Shown: positions 33,190-44,964 of the stretch, in pieces | Numbering within the stretch: the stretch's first letter is position 1 | Layout of the letters: each line of letters begins with the position of its first letter | Source of the DNA: Falciphora oryzae | Lineage: Eukaryota; Ascomycota; Sordariomycetes; Magnaporthales; Magnaporthaceae | NCBI GenBank assembly: GCA_000733355.1 | Contig: JNVV01000060.1 | Coordinates: forward strand, 4,577-54,062 | Reading direction: 5' to 3' | Length of the DNA: 49,486 nucleotides | Made by a program: the position numbers and the translations under genes | The notes under the pieces: generated by a model | What the model was told of the DNA's origin: nothing | The model's database searches: none | The model's input: the letters and a program-made list of their open reading frames with translations, nothing else

Positions 33190-36100
33190 ATGTCGTCCTT
33201 TACCCTGAGAGCGCCTGCCCCTGGCCAGGTGGAAGGCAGGCGCATGATACAGAGAGCGTTCGATGACCTGCGGAAATTGGTTTCACCAATTTACACGCCA
33301 GAATTCGCCTCGACCACCCTCCAAGACGTCAGAAGAGCGGCAATCGAAGTCGAGCGGGAGCTCGCGGGGCGCCAGCTGCTCCGAAACACCCGCCGGCTGG
33401 ACGCCTTGTTCCGAGGACTGGAACACTATTCCAAGGTCATCGATGTTCTTTGCAATGGCACGGAATTTCTCCCCTGGATTTGGGCCCCAATTAAGCTCGT
33501 CCTGAAGGCAAGCCGCCCCCATGAGTCTTGAGGCGCTCAACATTCGCTCACCACCAAACCATCACCTTTCGGGGTCCAGGTATCATGTGACTGCACCGAG
33601 GCATTCGAAAGCCTCATAAAGGCCTATGCGCAAATCTCCGAACATCTCGGCAGGTTCGAGCTTTTGCAGCAGTCCTTCAGCGACAAACCAGAACTCCATC
33701 CGACTTTTGCAGCCTTCTATGTGGACATACTCGCCTTCCATAAGGTCGCCTACAAATTTGTCACGCGCCGCTGTGAGTAGCAGCATACCGGACCACAGTG
33801 GAAGTCTCTGGGTTTTGACTAACGGCTGCCTTGTAGGCTGGAAGATTCTCTTTGTCACATCATGGGGCCGATTCAAGCAGAAGCTCGACAATATCCTCGA
33901 GGACCTAAGGAAACATGGGGAACTTATCGATAAAGTTTCCAACGCGCACAACATCGTCGAGGCCAGAGAGATGAGGCAAAAGCTGCAATCCTGGAAGGAG
34001 GCCAGCCTCCACAGGCTCGAGCAGGATGAAAAGGAGCAAAGAGTGCGTCATTTGGAAAGCATAACCTCGTGGCTTGGCATCGACAACTCAGATCAGGTCT
34101 TGCTTCGAGATTCCCTGGTTGAGGTCGGTTTGCAGCACCCGGGTACCGCCGACTGGATTCTAAAGCGTCAAAATATGACCTCTTGGCTCCAGCCCAACTC
34201 CAAAAACGCATTTTTGCTACTGCAAGGAGGCCCCGGTACGGGCAAAAGTGTCCTCAGCGCTAGACTCATAAGGTTCCTCCAGGCTCCGGGCCGTTCCGTG
34301 GTCCTTAGCCATTTCTGCTCCTACTCGCCCAGCTCTTCGACTCGATACGACGTCATGGTCAAATCACTATTTCTTGAGTGCGTAAAAGTCGACCACGACC
34401 TCGCGGCTCATATATACGACGAGCACGTCAGCAGCAAGCAAGCGAGCATAACCCTGCTTGAGGGGCTTCTGGAAACCGCCGTTAAGGTTCTCGCAGGCGG
34501 AAGTGTCGACAATGATGCCGTGCATATCATCCTCGACGGCGTGGATGAGTGTCTTGCTGAGACACAGCGCAAGGTCTTCCGACTTGTCGACAGGCTAGTT
34601 ACCAATGGGCCCGTGTGCAAGGTTCTGGTGTCAGGGCGAAGTACCATGGCCACCCCGCGCTCCAAACGGTGGAAGGAGACGCCGACCCTCTCCCTGTCCG
34701 AGGAGAAGGCCTGTGTCGGGGAAGCCATACGGCACTTCGTCACCGCAGCTTTGAGGAACATGCGCGAAAAGCTAAGGGAGATGGGCCTTCCGGATCAGTC
34801 CATGTGGGAGCTGGCATCTAGGATAGTGGCCAAGGCTGACGGTAAGCTCACTATAAAGGCGAGTCTGGGACAAATAGCTAACAGAGTAACGACAAATTAG
34901 GCATGTTTCTTTGGGCCCGCCTAATCCTAGACTACCTCGACGTCAACACTTTCTACAGCGGAGCCGAGTTCACCGAGGCCATTGAAGCCATCCCGCGAGA
35001 ACTCTCCAAGTTGTAAGCGAAGCTGCAGATCTAGGCAGCAGAAAGTTTGCCTGAGGAACACAGGCATCCGAACCAGAAAAACTACTTTCTAACCCTCCAC
35101 ACTCCAGCTACGAGAAGATCCTATCGGATTTTCTTTCTCGCCGCAATGCCCGCTCGGTTCAGCGACTCCGGGCCATATTCGGCTGGATCGCGTTTGCGAA
35201 GCGCCCGCTTCAGATGGCAGAGCTACAATCTGCTCTGTTATTCGACACTGGAGGTGGTGTTTCTGATCGCCCCGTCCCGACCTACGTGCTTGAGACCTGC
35301 GGGTCTCTGATTGAGCGGCGAAAGGATTCGACCTTATCCTTCATCCACGTCTCGGTCAGAGAGTAAGTTCCAGTGACTGGGTGTGGGATGTTCGGCGAGG
35401 GAATCCACTAACACAAGCGTCGAAACCGCTAGCTACCTTCAAAGCAGCGACTGCGTCGAAACTATCCGCCTCTCACGACAATCCTCCCTGTGGGATAACG
35501 GACTCTCATCCTTGAGGTGTCTCCAAGCAGCATTTGAAGTATTCAGTCCGTCGACCGAAGAAATCACGAGAAGCCTCCAGGTACTCCGAGGCGTGTGGGC
35601 ATTTCTGCCATATACAAAGGAAGTATGGCTCTCGGAGCTCCTCGAAATGGCTTCTGTCCCGGTTGCGGGGTGGAACCCTTTGTTTGGGGAGATCGCCCAG
35701 CAGCTATCAGGGGCGCTCACGGCATCGCGGCCGAACCGCGACGTCCGTCGCACCGGAACCCCCGTAGCGGGGCTGGAGGCAATTCGATCGTTTGATGGCC
35801 TTTGGTGTGAGGCCACCGCGAGCCTAGCAGCTGAGTCCAAGGGACAGATCTTGGCTGTCGAGACAAGCGATGGCGGTAAGAAGCCCATAATGGGGAATGC
35901 CACACTGCCTAATGGTACTAAGCAGGATATTCTAGATCGCTTCAAAAAGCCGCAGAGCATCCAAGACATCTACGCCAACTACGAGTGGGTGATCCAGCAA
36001 TTAATCAGCATCACCCACCACCCCGACATCAATGCGTCGGAGCTCGAACATTTCCGAGAGAACCTGACGAGAGGCGCTTACGCCTGCCGCTTCGCTTCCT

Positions 36101-37542
36101 GCGATGCCGCCACGAATAAGTTCCGGAGCCGCAGTGAGCGTGCTGCTCACGAAGCTACCCACGCGCCTACTTTTCCATGTCCCGAGCCTGGCTGCCAATA
36201 CCCGCCATTCACATGCGGGAGGTTGCTGCGCAGGCATCAGTCAGAGAGCCACGGACCCGGAGGGCATCGCAACGTCAATAGCGGTCTTTTGATGAAACAG
36301 GCTCACCCAGTATCGACGCTGACCGCAATTGCCGCTCCCGTCGCCCAGCCCCTGCCGAACGGCCAACCACCAGCAGGGGCCCCAGCCGCTGCCCCCCCCG
36401 TCGCCCCTCCCCGGCATGCGGACCCGACCCCGGCGGACGGCGCCCAAAAAGCCCCAGGCGCCCCGAATGGCAAGCGTTTTGGCCCAGAGTCCACCCCGGC
36501 GCCCCCTCGAACCGGTGTCAGGCATGGACTGCCGTCCTCGGCGTCGTCATCCGACACCAAGACGGTGGCTCCTGTCGTCGCGAAGGAGGAGGTTGAGGAC
36601 TCGGCGGAAACGCAGGAGGCGACCGAGCAGTTGAAGGCGCTGAGCCATCTCGGGCCCGCGGGCGGAGAGGGTCAGTCGGGTCAGGAGCGGCCTCATGGTG
36701 AAGAGAGCAGCCGGTCTTCGCACGACGCCAACGAGTCGGGCGCCGAGGAGGGTCTGTCGGCTGTAGATTCGGGTGGCGCCACGACGCCGCCAGCAAAGCA
36801 CAAGCAGCGAAGATCGCTCCGGGAGCAGGCGACGCCGAAGCAGGAGACGAGGTGCACCATGTGCAGCCACGCCCCGTTCAAGGACTCGTCGTCGCTGCGG
36901 AAACACATCGCCGCGGCACATACGCGGCCGTTTCCGTGCATCTTCTCCTTTGCCGGCTGTATGACCACTTTTGGGTCCAAGAACCAGTGGAAACGCCACA
37001 CCTCGCATCATCATCTCTGTCTCCAGTACTATCGCTGCTCCTCGTGCCCGCTGAGCGCGATCGGGGGCAAGGGGAGCGAGTTCAACCGCAAGGATCTCTT
37101 TACGCAGCACCTCCGGCGCATGCACGCACCGTTTGCCATCAAAAAAAAGGCGATCAAGAGCGATGGGAAGCTGCAGACGGAGTGGGAGAACCACGTCAAG
37201 GATATGCAACAGTCGTGTCTGGTGACGCGCCGCAAACCGCCGCAGCGGTCGGCCTGCCCCAAACCCGGCTGCCAGACCGTGTTCGAGGGCCCGACATCGT
37301 GGGACGGGTGGACCGAGCACGTCTGGCGGCACATGGAGAAGGGCGAGGGCCAGCGGATCGGGGTCGACCGACTGCTTGCCAAGTGGGCGCTTGACGAAGG
37401 CATCATCGAGAGGAAGGACGACGGCGAGTATCGACTCTGCAACCAGGACGAACTGCCGGGCAGGAAGGACGCCAGCATCAACTCGTTTGCAAGGCCCGAG
37501 ACGCCCAAGGAGCAAGGGCAGCAGCAACAACACCACCACTAA
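33190..37542 (+). CDS. NACHT STAND protein with C-terminal C2H2 zinc fingers
   Basis: Six exons with fully consistent phases: 33190-33507, 33580-33772, 33837-34841, 34901-35012, 35108-35362 and 35433-37542, giving 1330 aa. Intron 1 appears to use a GC donor (AAG/GCAAGC); the others are GT-AG with CTAAC-like branch sites. Order: helical N-terminal domain (about residues 1-260, AFESLIKAYAQISEHL, WKILFVTSWGRFKQKL); NACHT P-loop LLLQGGPGTGKSVLSARL and Walker B HIILDGVDEC; a MFLWARLILDYL segment; winged-helix region YEKILSDFLSRRN ... IFGWIAFAKRPLQMAELQSAL; then a long tail. The tail holds Cys/His clusters CRFASCDA ... H.ATH, CPEPGCQYPP ... HQSESH, CTMCSH ... HIAAAH, CIFSFAGC ... HTSHHH and CPKPGCQTVF ... 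HVWRH, separated by a Pro/Ala-rich linker. It ends in Gln/His repeats. Such proteins are fungal NLR-like receptors; the zinc fingers suggest nucleic-acid or protein binding. No lesion seen. Confidence 0.92.
33508..33579 (+). other. Candidate GC-AG intron
   Basis: Exon 1 ends AAG followed by GCAAGC, a perfect +1 to +5 consensus except C at +2. The acceptor is GTCCAG. Splicing joins KLVLK to VSCDCTEAFESL in phase, whereas reading through gives a stop (TGA) after RPHES. No GT donor nearby preserves the frame. Confidence 0.7.
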
Positions 37543-37600
37543 CAACAACAAGAGCAGCAGCAACAACAACAACAACAGCCCCAGCAGCCCCAGCAGGCCT
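37543..37600. repeat. CAA/CAG trinucleotide run after the stop codon
   Basis: AACAACAACAAGAGCAGCAG-type repeats directly follow the TAA at 37540, continuing the Gln/His-coding run at the end of the NACHT-zinc-finger gene. Expansion or a shifted stop would lengthen a polyglutamine tail. Confidence 0.85.
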
Positions 37601-39072
37601 CTTTTTTCTCGCGCGCCCGTCCTCTAAGAGCCCTTCGTTCCTCAAGGCAAATGCCCCCCTTGCTCTACATCCCAGCGGTCCTCTGCCCTCAAAGTGCGCA
37701 GTTACTGTGCACCTCCCACCACGTCATCATCATTATCATCATTATCTTCTTCACTTCCTTACAGCCATGATTAGATACGACATGGCCCGACGCAGCATGG
37801 ATCCCTTTTGGTCGCGCAATAGGCGCCGTCGTCTGCTTCGATTCCAAGCACCAGGCTTGTGCCGCAGCGAGCGCTCCTGTCTGTCAATGCAGTTTAGGGC
37901 AGTACAATTGAAGGAGCAGAAAGATGATATTCGGAGTAGGTTAAAACTTTGCGCTCGATTCCTTGTTACCACCAGCCTTTCCAACGAAACCAGCCGAACA
38001 CCATCCAAGCCGGTTGAGTGCGGAAGAAGATGGCCGGGCTGTGCACCGCGAACAAGAGAGGCATGGAGGTGGATGAGGAGGAGGGCTTCTGGAGAAAATC
38101 TGGATCGTCGGGCATCTATGCATTAATCACGTTTTTTGGTGGGGTTTCATCGAGCCCCACGCGACCCGGGCAGGCAGCCCCGCGGGCATGACAGAGGCCT
38201 CACCTCCGCAGAGGCGCACCAGCCTGCGGGGCCCCTTTACGAAAGGAAAGACATCTTCCTTTTCTTGCTTTTGATTGTCCCGTTAGGCCACAGTCCCTAC
38301 CTCGTGGTGTTTTTCGGGTTCTGTTAGGTGGGGTTCGGTAGAGTGGTAGTTGGGTAGGTTCGGGCTGCCATCGCGGGCTGCCATCTGATTGGACGCCGCA
38401 GGCAGGCTGAACACTCCGACAAGCAAATCGATTTCTCACCGGCACAGCCATTCCTTCCTCGGTTGACTGCCGACTGGACCTTCATCGCCTTTGGACATGG
38501 CCGTTCGAGACCAACGATGTTGACAAGATTATCAGCAACCTCCAGCTAGACCAGGATACCATTTCCGCCGTGGGCGTCCTTGACATGCAATAAATCGATG
38601 CATGAACCAACTAGAACATGCCCTTTGCCAATAATATGACAGAATCCCCAGCTTGCTGCAACTCCCTGTATGGCTGTGTAGTGCCAGCCCTCCACGTCGC
38701 TCCCCTCCCAAATCCTCACGAACTGGCAGGGCGGCGGTGCTGAATTGTGCTCGTCTAATTTTCCCAGCTTTCTGATCATTCGTTTCTTCTTTGTTCGCTT
38801 GTCAATTATTACAGCAGCAGCACCCCCCGTCCACATCGGCATCGCCTCCTATTTCCACGTCGAGAACCCAAGTCTGTCAAGTGGTGAACAAAATAACAGA
38901 CTCCAGCCCAATATCGCCAAAGTTTCCCGTCGCCGCTCCTTTCGCTTTGCTGTGTATCCCCCTTCTTTACTCTCTCTTCTCCCTCGACCAATTTATTCAA
39001 TTTCCCTGCCTTCCTTTTCCTTGCTTCCGATAATTTGTTATATTCCACCTTCCTCCTGTCCCGGCATCCACT
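37601..39072. other. Intergenic, includes promoter of the PNP-NACHT gene
   Basis: No recognised gene. A minus-strand open frame at 38546-38842 (FVRIWEGSDVEGWHYTAI) is unassigned. The 150 bp before 39073 are pyrimidine-rich (CTTCCTTTTCC, CCACCTTCCTCCTG), as is common just upstream of fungal start codons. Confidence 0.4.
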
Positions 39073-42000
39073 ATGTCGGATCCCGGCAAATACAGGATCG
39101 GCTGGATCGCGGCCATCCAAACCGAGCTCGTCGCCGCAAGGCTGGCCCTCGACGAAAAACATGACGCCCCTGAAATCCAAGACTCGAACGACACCAACGT
39201 ATACACCCTGGGCAGGATCGGGCGTCACAACGTCGTCATAGCCGGCCTGCCTCAAGCAGAGTACGGGACAACGGCGGCAGCTGTCGTAGCCACCAATATG
39301 CTTCGCAGCTTCCCCAATATCCGGATCGGTCTAATGGTTGGCATCGCTGGCGGTGCGCCGAGTCCAGACCACGACATACGCCTCGGCGACATCGTGGTCA
39401 GCAGCCGCGGCGGATCTACTAAAGGCGCTGTGCTCCAGTACGACTATGGAAAGACTATCCAGAACCAGGCTTTTAGCCATACTGGATTTATGGACCAGCC
39501 ACCAGCAATACTTCGGACCGCAGTGGGCAGCCTGGCAGCGCAACATGAAGAGGAAGGGCATCAATTCGAATCTCGGGTCGCTGAACTCCTGAGAAACAAG
39601 CCGCGCCTCCAGCAGAAATACTCTCGTCCAAGTTACACGAGCGACAGACTGTATCGGCCCGATGTTGTGCATTCCGACAGCTGCAGCAATGCAGCGTGCA
39701 GCACTGATCCCAAGCACCTTGTCGCCCGGCAGAAATGAGGCGAGCACGAAGACGATCCCGCGATCCACTACGGGTTGATTGCCAGCGCCAATCAATTGAT
39801 GAAGGACGCCCAGATTCGGGACAAGCTGGCGGCGGAGCATGGTGTCCTCTGCTTCGAGATGGAGGCGGCCGGTCTGATGAACCACTTCCCTTGCCTGGTG
39901 ATCCGGGGCATTTGCGATTATTCGGATTCGCACAAGAACAAGGAATGGCAAGGCTTTGCCGCCATGATGGCGGCAGCGCATGCGAGGGATCTTCTGAAGC
40001 AGATTGTGCCCAGTAAAGTCGAGGCCGAAAGAAGGATAGAGGAGGTTCTTGGTGCAGGTGCGTGACGGGCATGATCCCTCCCTTACCTTTTCCTGTGTAT
40101 TCTCCCTCTTCTTATACAATTGTCTCCCCTCACCATCCTCCATTTTCTTTATTCTATTTTTTCCTCTAGCGGATAAAGGCTAAATAACAAAAAGTCAAGG
40201 AAATTGTGCAAAAAACGGAAAACGGCGTCAATAATCTAGTGTAAGATCGCCAGTGCTAAGACCAAACAATAGCTTTCGCCTTGTGATGCCTCTACCCACT
40301 CAAATGATAGAGAAGTACAAGGCTAATATATGCATCTAACTCTGAATAGCACTCAAACCTACCTGGAAAAGCTTCCGGTGGCAAAAGGCGCAGCATTCGA
40401 CGCCCAGGCGAACGAGCACGACCTCAGCTGCCACCCCGACACCCGCGTGGACCTCCTTGCCGATATTCAAAAATGGTTCGAGGATCCGAACGGGAAGAGC
40501 ATATTCTGGCTGCATGGCATGGCTGGCACCGGCAAATCGACCATCTCCCGAACCGTGGCCAAAACACTCGCCGATACAAAGGTGCCCAGCGCCAGCTTCT
40601 TTTTTAAAAAGGGCGAAGGCGACCGGGGCAGGGCGGCCATGTTTTTCACCACCATCGTTACTTAGCTCCTTCACCAGTTGCCGGCCTTGGCCCCGCACAT
40701 CCGGAACGCCATCGAAAGCGACCCGGCCATCGTCGACAAAGCCAAGAGAAAGCAGTTTGAGAAGCTTTTCCTGGAGCCGCTGGATAAGTGCAAAGGCGAT
40801 GCCCCGGGGCCGCTTGCCGTGGTGGTCGACGCGTTTGACGAATGCGATCGGGAAAAGGACGCTACCGTTTTGGTTCGCCTTTTGTCCAAAGCAAAGGAGG
40901 CAATTTCGATCCGCATTCGATTCTTTGTTACCAGCAAACCCGAGCTGCCCATCCGCTTTGGCTTTAAGGATATCGGCGACAGCTACCAAGACCTTGCCCT
41001 CTATAAGATTCCCAAACCCGATATAAAAAAGGACATCTCCACGTTTCTGCGCTCGGAACTAGCCCGAATCCAGCGCAATTTTAACAAAACGGTGGTAGGG
41101 CTGGGGCTACCGCCAGATTGGCCTACATCTACCAGCTTGGAGAGTTTTGTCGACATCGTACTCCTCGCCGATCCTCTCCCCACCGCATCGCTGGCACGAC
41201 TCCTTGGCAGATCCCAGGTGAACGTTAACTCGAAGCTACGCGGCTTGCATTCTGTCCTTGACATTTCAGACAACCCGGTCGCCCCAGTCAAACTGCTTCA
41301 TTTGTCTTTTCGCGACTTCCTCGTAGACGACGGGAATCGCGATGCGAACCCCTTCTGGGTTAACAAGCAGGACACCCATAAGCGGCTGGCAGACCGCTGC
41401 CTTCAACTGCTGTCAACCGGCGACAACCTCAAGAGAAACGTCTGCGGCCTGCGTTGGCCCGGGACGCTCCGGGACGAGATTAGCCCGCAGACTATCAGTG
41501 CCGCCCTGCCGCCCGACGTCCAATACGCCTCTCGATACTGGGTACACCACTGGAAGGAAAGCAAACGGCGGATACGGGACGGTGATCTCGTCGACCGCTT
41601 TCTGACTAAGCATCTCCTGCACTGGCTTGAAGCGTTGGGCGTTATAGGGCGGATCCGGGAAAGTATCAATATAGTAGACGAACTGCTAAGTCTGCTCCAC
41701 GTAAGTGCTTTTATTTCTCTCTCGTCGGTATCGGAATATGCTAACTTTGCCAAAAGCCAGAAAACAGCACAGCAGTATCGGCGCTTCTTCGTGATGTTCG
41801 GCGCGTTATTCTAAATCATTGCTCGGTTATCGACGCATCGCCTCTCCAGCTCTACTGTTCAGCTATTGTATTTGCGCCGGAGGAGAGCGTCGTCCGAAAG
41901 ATGTTTCGTGACCAGTTTCCGACCTGGCTTTCAGTGCCGCGGGTGGATCAGAAATGGGATGCGTGCTTACAGACGCTCGAGGGCCACAGCGGCAATATCT

Positions 42001-42572
42001 GGTCGGTCGCGTTTACGCACGACGGCAAAACGGTCGCGTCGGCGTCCGGCGATCAGACCTTCAAGCTCTGGGACACGGCGACAGGCGGCTGTCGAGCGAC
42101 GCTTAAAGGCCACAGCCGCAATATCCGGTCGGTCGCGTTTACGCACGACGGCAAGACGCTCGCGTCGGCGTCCGGCGATCAAACCGTCAAGCTCTGGGAT
42201 ACGGCGACTGGGGGCTGTACTACGACATTTGATGTTGGCATGATCGTTACTCATCTCGCCTTCGATGCCACCAGCTCCTCTCTCTTTACCAATGTTGGCA
42301 CATTTTCCCTTAATTATCCGCAAAAAACAGCAAAAGCGCCGCCAGCGCAGCCGGCAGTCGCTGTACCCGGTCTCCCGCTGCGCGTCGATCAGAAAGGCAT
42401 TGGGCTAAGCGGCAGCGTATGGGTTACCTGGGGCTTGAACAGGGTGCTGTGGCTGCCGCCGGCGTACCGACCGGGAAAGTCGGCCGTGATGCGATCGACG
42501 CTGGCTATCGGGAACTCGTCGGGACGGGTCATCCTTATGGCGGTCTCGCCCGATAGCAACCTTTTCATCTAG
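39073..42572 (+). pseudogene. Nucleoside-phosphorylase-like/NACHT/WD40 NLR with three nonsense codons
   Basis: Domains in order: PNP_UDP-like domain ([60 protein letters not shown]); NACHT (IFWLHGMAGTGKSTISRTVA, VVVDAFDECD, LLHLSFRDFLVD); then LQTLEGHSGNIWSVAF ... KLWDTATGG and a second near-identical WD40 repeat; then a degenerate end WGLNRVLWLPPAYRP. Exons: 39073-about 40057, 40170-40240, 40350-41700, 41757-42572. Introns 40241-40349 and 41701-41756 have good GT, CTAAC and AG signals and keep phase. The first junction needs a different donor or a 1-base change. In-frame stops: TGA 39736, TAA in the small second exon (about 40185) and TAG 40663; each fits one C-to-T change at a Gln or Arg codon. 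Function by family: STAND receptor. This copy is probably silenced unless the stops are read through. Confidence 0.88.
41955..42228 (+). repeat. Two near-identical WD40-coding units
   Basis: Units of 126 bp (about 41973-42098 and 42099-42224) share long exact blocks such as CGGTCGCGTTTACGCACGAC and GCGTCGGCGTCCGGCGATCA. STAND WD40 domains usually need around seven or more blades, so the array looks contracted. Confidence 0.85.
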
Positions 42573-42909
42573 TTCGTTCTCTAGTCTACGTTTAATTTCC
42601 ATAAGATATAACTAGTTATCTCAATATCTCTTTGCCTTGAAAGGGTCCAAGGGGGTACTTTGAATTTATATTTGTGCTGTCAATGCTAGAATGTTCGATG
42701 TTAACCCAGGGCTCATTGTTGGCCTGCTGGACGTTGTGGCGAAATGCCAACTCAACGCTCTGGTTCTTCCTCTCGGGTTGAGATAGGCCCACTGCGGGCG
42801 CCACGACCTTGCAGAACTTGGGTCCAATCACAGAGGACAGTCACCCCGAATTAATGTCCTCGGAGCTCCCCATCCGTACGTTTTGTTCCTATAGACATGA
42901 CAGGCGGGC

Positions 42910-44150
42910 CCGGCCTGGGCCCTGGAATGAAAACCGACTTTTCGGATGATTGGGACCGCGGCGCCGTGCAAAGCGATATCAAGCGACTCGTATCCCGCTA
43001 GAGGGATGGGTTCGACTGGCGCGCCGCCGAGGCCAGACTGAACAAGCTCCCGCAGTTCGTGACGGTGATTGAAGTGGACGGCTTCGGACCTTTGCAGATA
43101 CAGTTTGTCCATCAGAAGAGCAAAAGCGCAGATGCCATTCCTCTACTATTCTGTCACGGATGTAGGTTACGGACCAAAGCGGTGTGAAACAATCAGTGGC
43201 GACTGACAGGAATGCACGCAGGGCCCGGAGGCTTTTGGGAAGTCAACAAGTTGCTCCCACTTTTGACCTTTGACAAAGAGGGGAAACCGAGCTTCGACGT
43301 GGTGGCACCGTCGCTGCCCAACGTTGGCTTCTCCGACGTTGTTAAAAAGGCAGGCTTCGGCGGGCACCAGTACGCCGAGACACTGCACAAGCTCATGCTG
43401 CGGCTCGGGTACACGAGATACGTAACCCAGGGCGGCGACTGGGGGCTCCGAACCACGCGGACACTGGGCCTGCTCTACCCGGACCACGTCCTCGCCTCCA
43501 ACGTCAACCACATCGTGGTCCGGCCGCCGACCCTGACGAGCCACCTCTGGCTGTATTTTCTGTCGCTCGTCATGCCGCTGTCCGCAGCCGAGAAGGAGAG
43601 CGTCAAGCGCACCGAGTGGTCCAGCCGCGTCGGATACGGCTACAATCTCCTGCACTAAACCAAGCCCGCCACCCTAGGCTTCGCGCTCGCTGACTCGCCC
43701 GTCGCGCTGCTGGCTCGGATCTACGAGAAGCTGAGAGACTGGGTTGGCGAGGATTACGTCTGGGATGACCACGAGGTGCTCGAGTGGGTCTCGCTGTACG
43801 CGTTCTCGCGCGCGGGCCCGCGGCTAGCGTGCATATCTACTACGAGGATTCGCCGCGCGTCCAGGAGAGAAAAAAGGCTACCCAAGAAGGTGGCGGTTCT
43901 GGCGATGGCAGGGGCTCGCCCCGGGGCGTCGGACTAGAACGGCAAGGTCCCGCTCGGCCCTTCGTACTTCCCGCGCGACCTATTTGTGCCGCGGAGCCTG
44001 CACGGCCGGACGTTGGGTCGCGTTTTGTTTGAGCGCCGGCACGAGAGGGGCGGCCACTTTGCCGCGCACGAGGTGTCCGAGCTGCTGGCGGGCGATCTGA
44101 GGGACCTGTTCGCGCTTTCGCCTCTTGGGGGCTTGGGAGGGCGGTGCTGG
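42910..44150 (+). pseudogene. Epoxide hydrolase (EHN and alpha/beta hydrolase) relic
   Basis: The epoxide-hydrolase N-terminal domain is readable as [37 protein letters not shown] and IPLLFCHG. An intron at 43162-43221 (GTAGGT, GACTGAC, CAG) restores HGWPGGFWEV. Next come FDVVAPSLPNVGFSD, the nucleophile motif QGGDWG and [15 protein letters not shown] frame change follows (about 43815) to [10 protein letters not shown], then KVPLGPSYFPRDLFVP and HERGGHFAAHE with the catalytic His region. Stops at 42999 and 43934 fit TGG to TAG, and the stop at 43656 fits CAA to TAA. At least one frameshift is also present. The parent enzyme would hydrate epoxides to diols. This copy is inactive. Confidence 0.82.
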
Positions 44151-44407
44151 ACAAGCTGGGGAAGTAGGGATGTGACAGGTACTCAGGGGTCACTCCTGAC
44201 ACTGACAATGAAATGTGGGTTCATTGTCAGATTTGGGGCACTGCCTTGTGGTTTTCGTACGAATATCTTTAGGAATTAAATATTACCACTACCATATAAT
44301 CAGAACTATCTGAGCAGGCCTCCCGTAATTGTAAAACAAAATATATAGCAAAAGGTTCCGAACGGGCTGGAACCTCAGTGACCATCAGCCTCAGGTGAGT
44401 TAGCCGG

Positions 44408-44775
44408 TCAGTCCTCGGACTTCTGGCTGGTCCCCGAGCTCTCGGCTTCGGGGCTCGACTCGACTTTCGACTCTTCCTTGGGCAATTCGGACTCCTTGTC
44501 GGCACCATCGTCGGCAGGGGTCTTCTCGACTTTGCCGTCACTCGTGGGCGCCGGGCTAGCATCGTCGACAGCAGTTGGCGACTTCGCCTCCTTATCAGCT
44601 TATTTTCTTGGCCTCGACATCGGCAAAGTCCTTTTGGGCATCGCTGGAAGTCGCGCCTTTCTTCTCAGAGGCCAACTCCTTCGACTCCTCCTTGTCGGTA
44701 GGGGTATTCTCATCAGCAGGTTCTCAGGAACAGCCTTCTCGGCAGCTGGGGGAGAGACGAATTTAAGCATGAAGT
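44408..44775 (-). pseudogene. Acidic low-complexity protein fragment
   Basis: The minus strand can be read as ENTPTDKEESKELASEKKGA, DAQKDFADVEAKK, then after a stop/frame change DKEAKSPTAVDDASPAPTSD, KVEKTPADDGADKESELPKE and SSGTSQKSED with a TGA at 44408. Composition is Glu/Asp/Lys/Ser-rich. A pyrimidine tract and CCCCCAG near 44757 could be an acceptor. Family not recognised. Confidence 0.35.
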
Positions 44776-44964
44776 CCGTCCTCCCCATCCTGCACGAGAG
44801 GTTCGGTTCACCACGGCTGGCGCCTGGGCCGAAATCAGTCGAGATCGACGGAACGATGGGCTTGCATTTGCGCGCGCACGCTATCCATGTCAAGGGTACT
44901 AACATACAAGCAGGAAGATAATTCTGAACTCATTGTAACAAAATGTAGCGAAATAAAGTACATC

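Noticed and set aside
36547..37575. 342-codon minus-strand open frame with a poly-Leu start
   Set aside because: Antisense shadow of the GC-rich last exon of the NACHT/zinc-finger gene; the Leu run is the complement of CAG/CAA repeats.
41761..41820. Apparent frameshift before the WD40 part
   Set aside because: Explained by a normal intron at 41701-41756 that joins LLSLLH to PENSTAVSALLRDV in phase.
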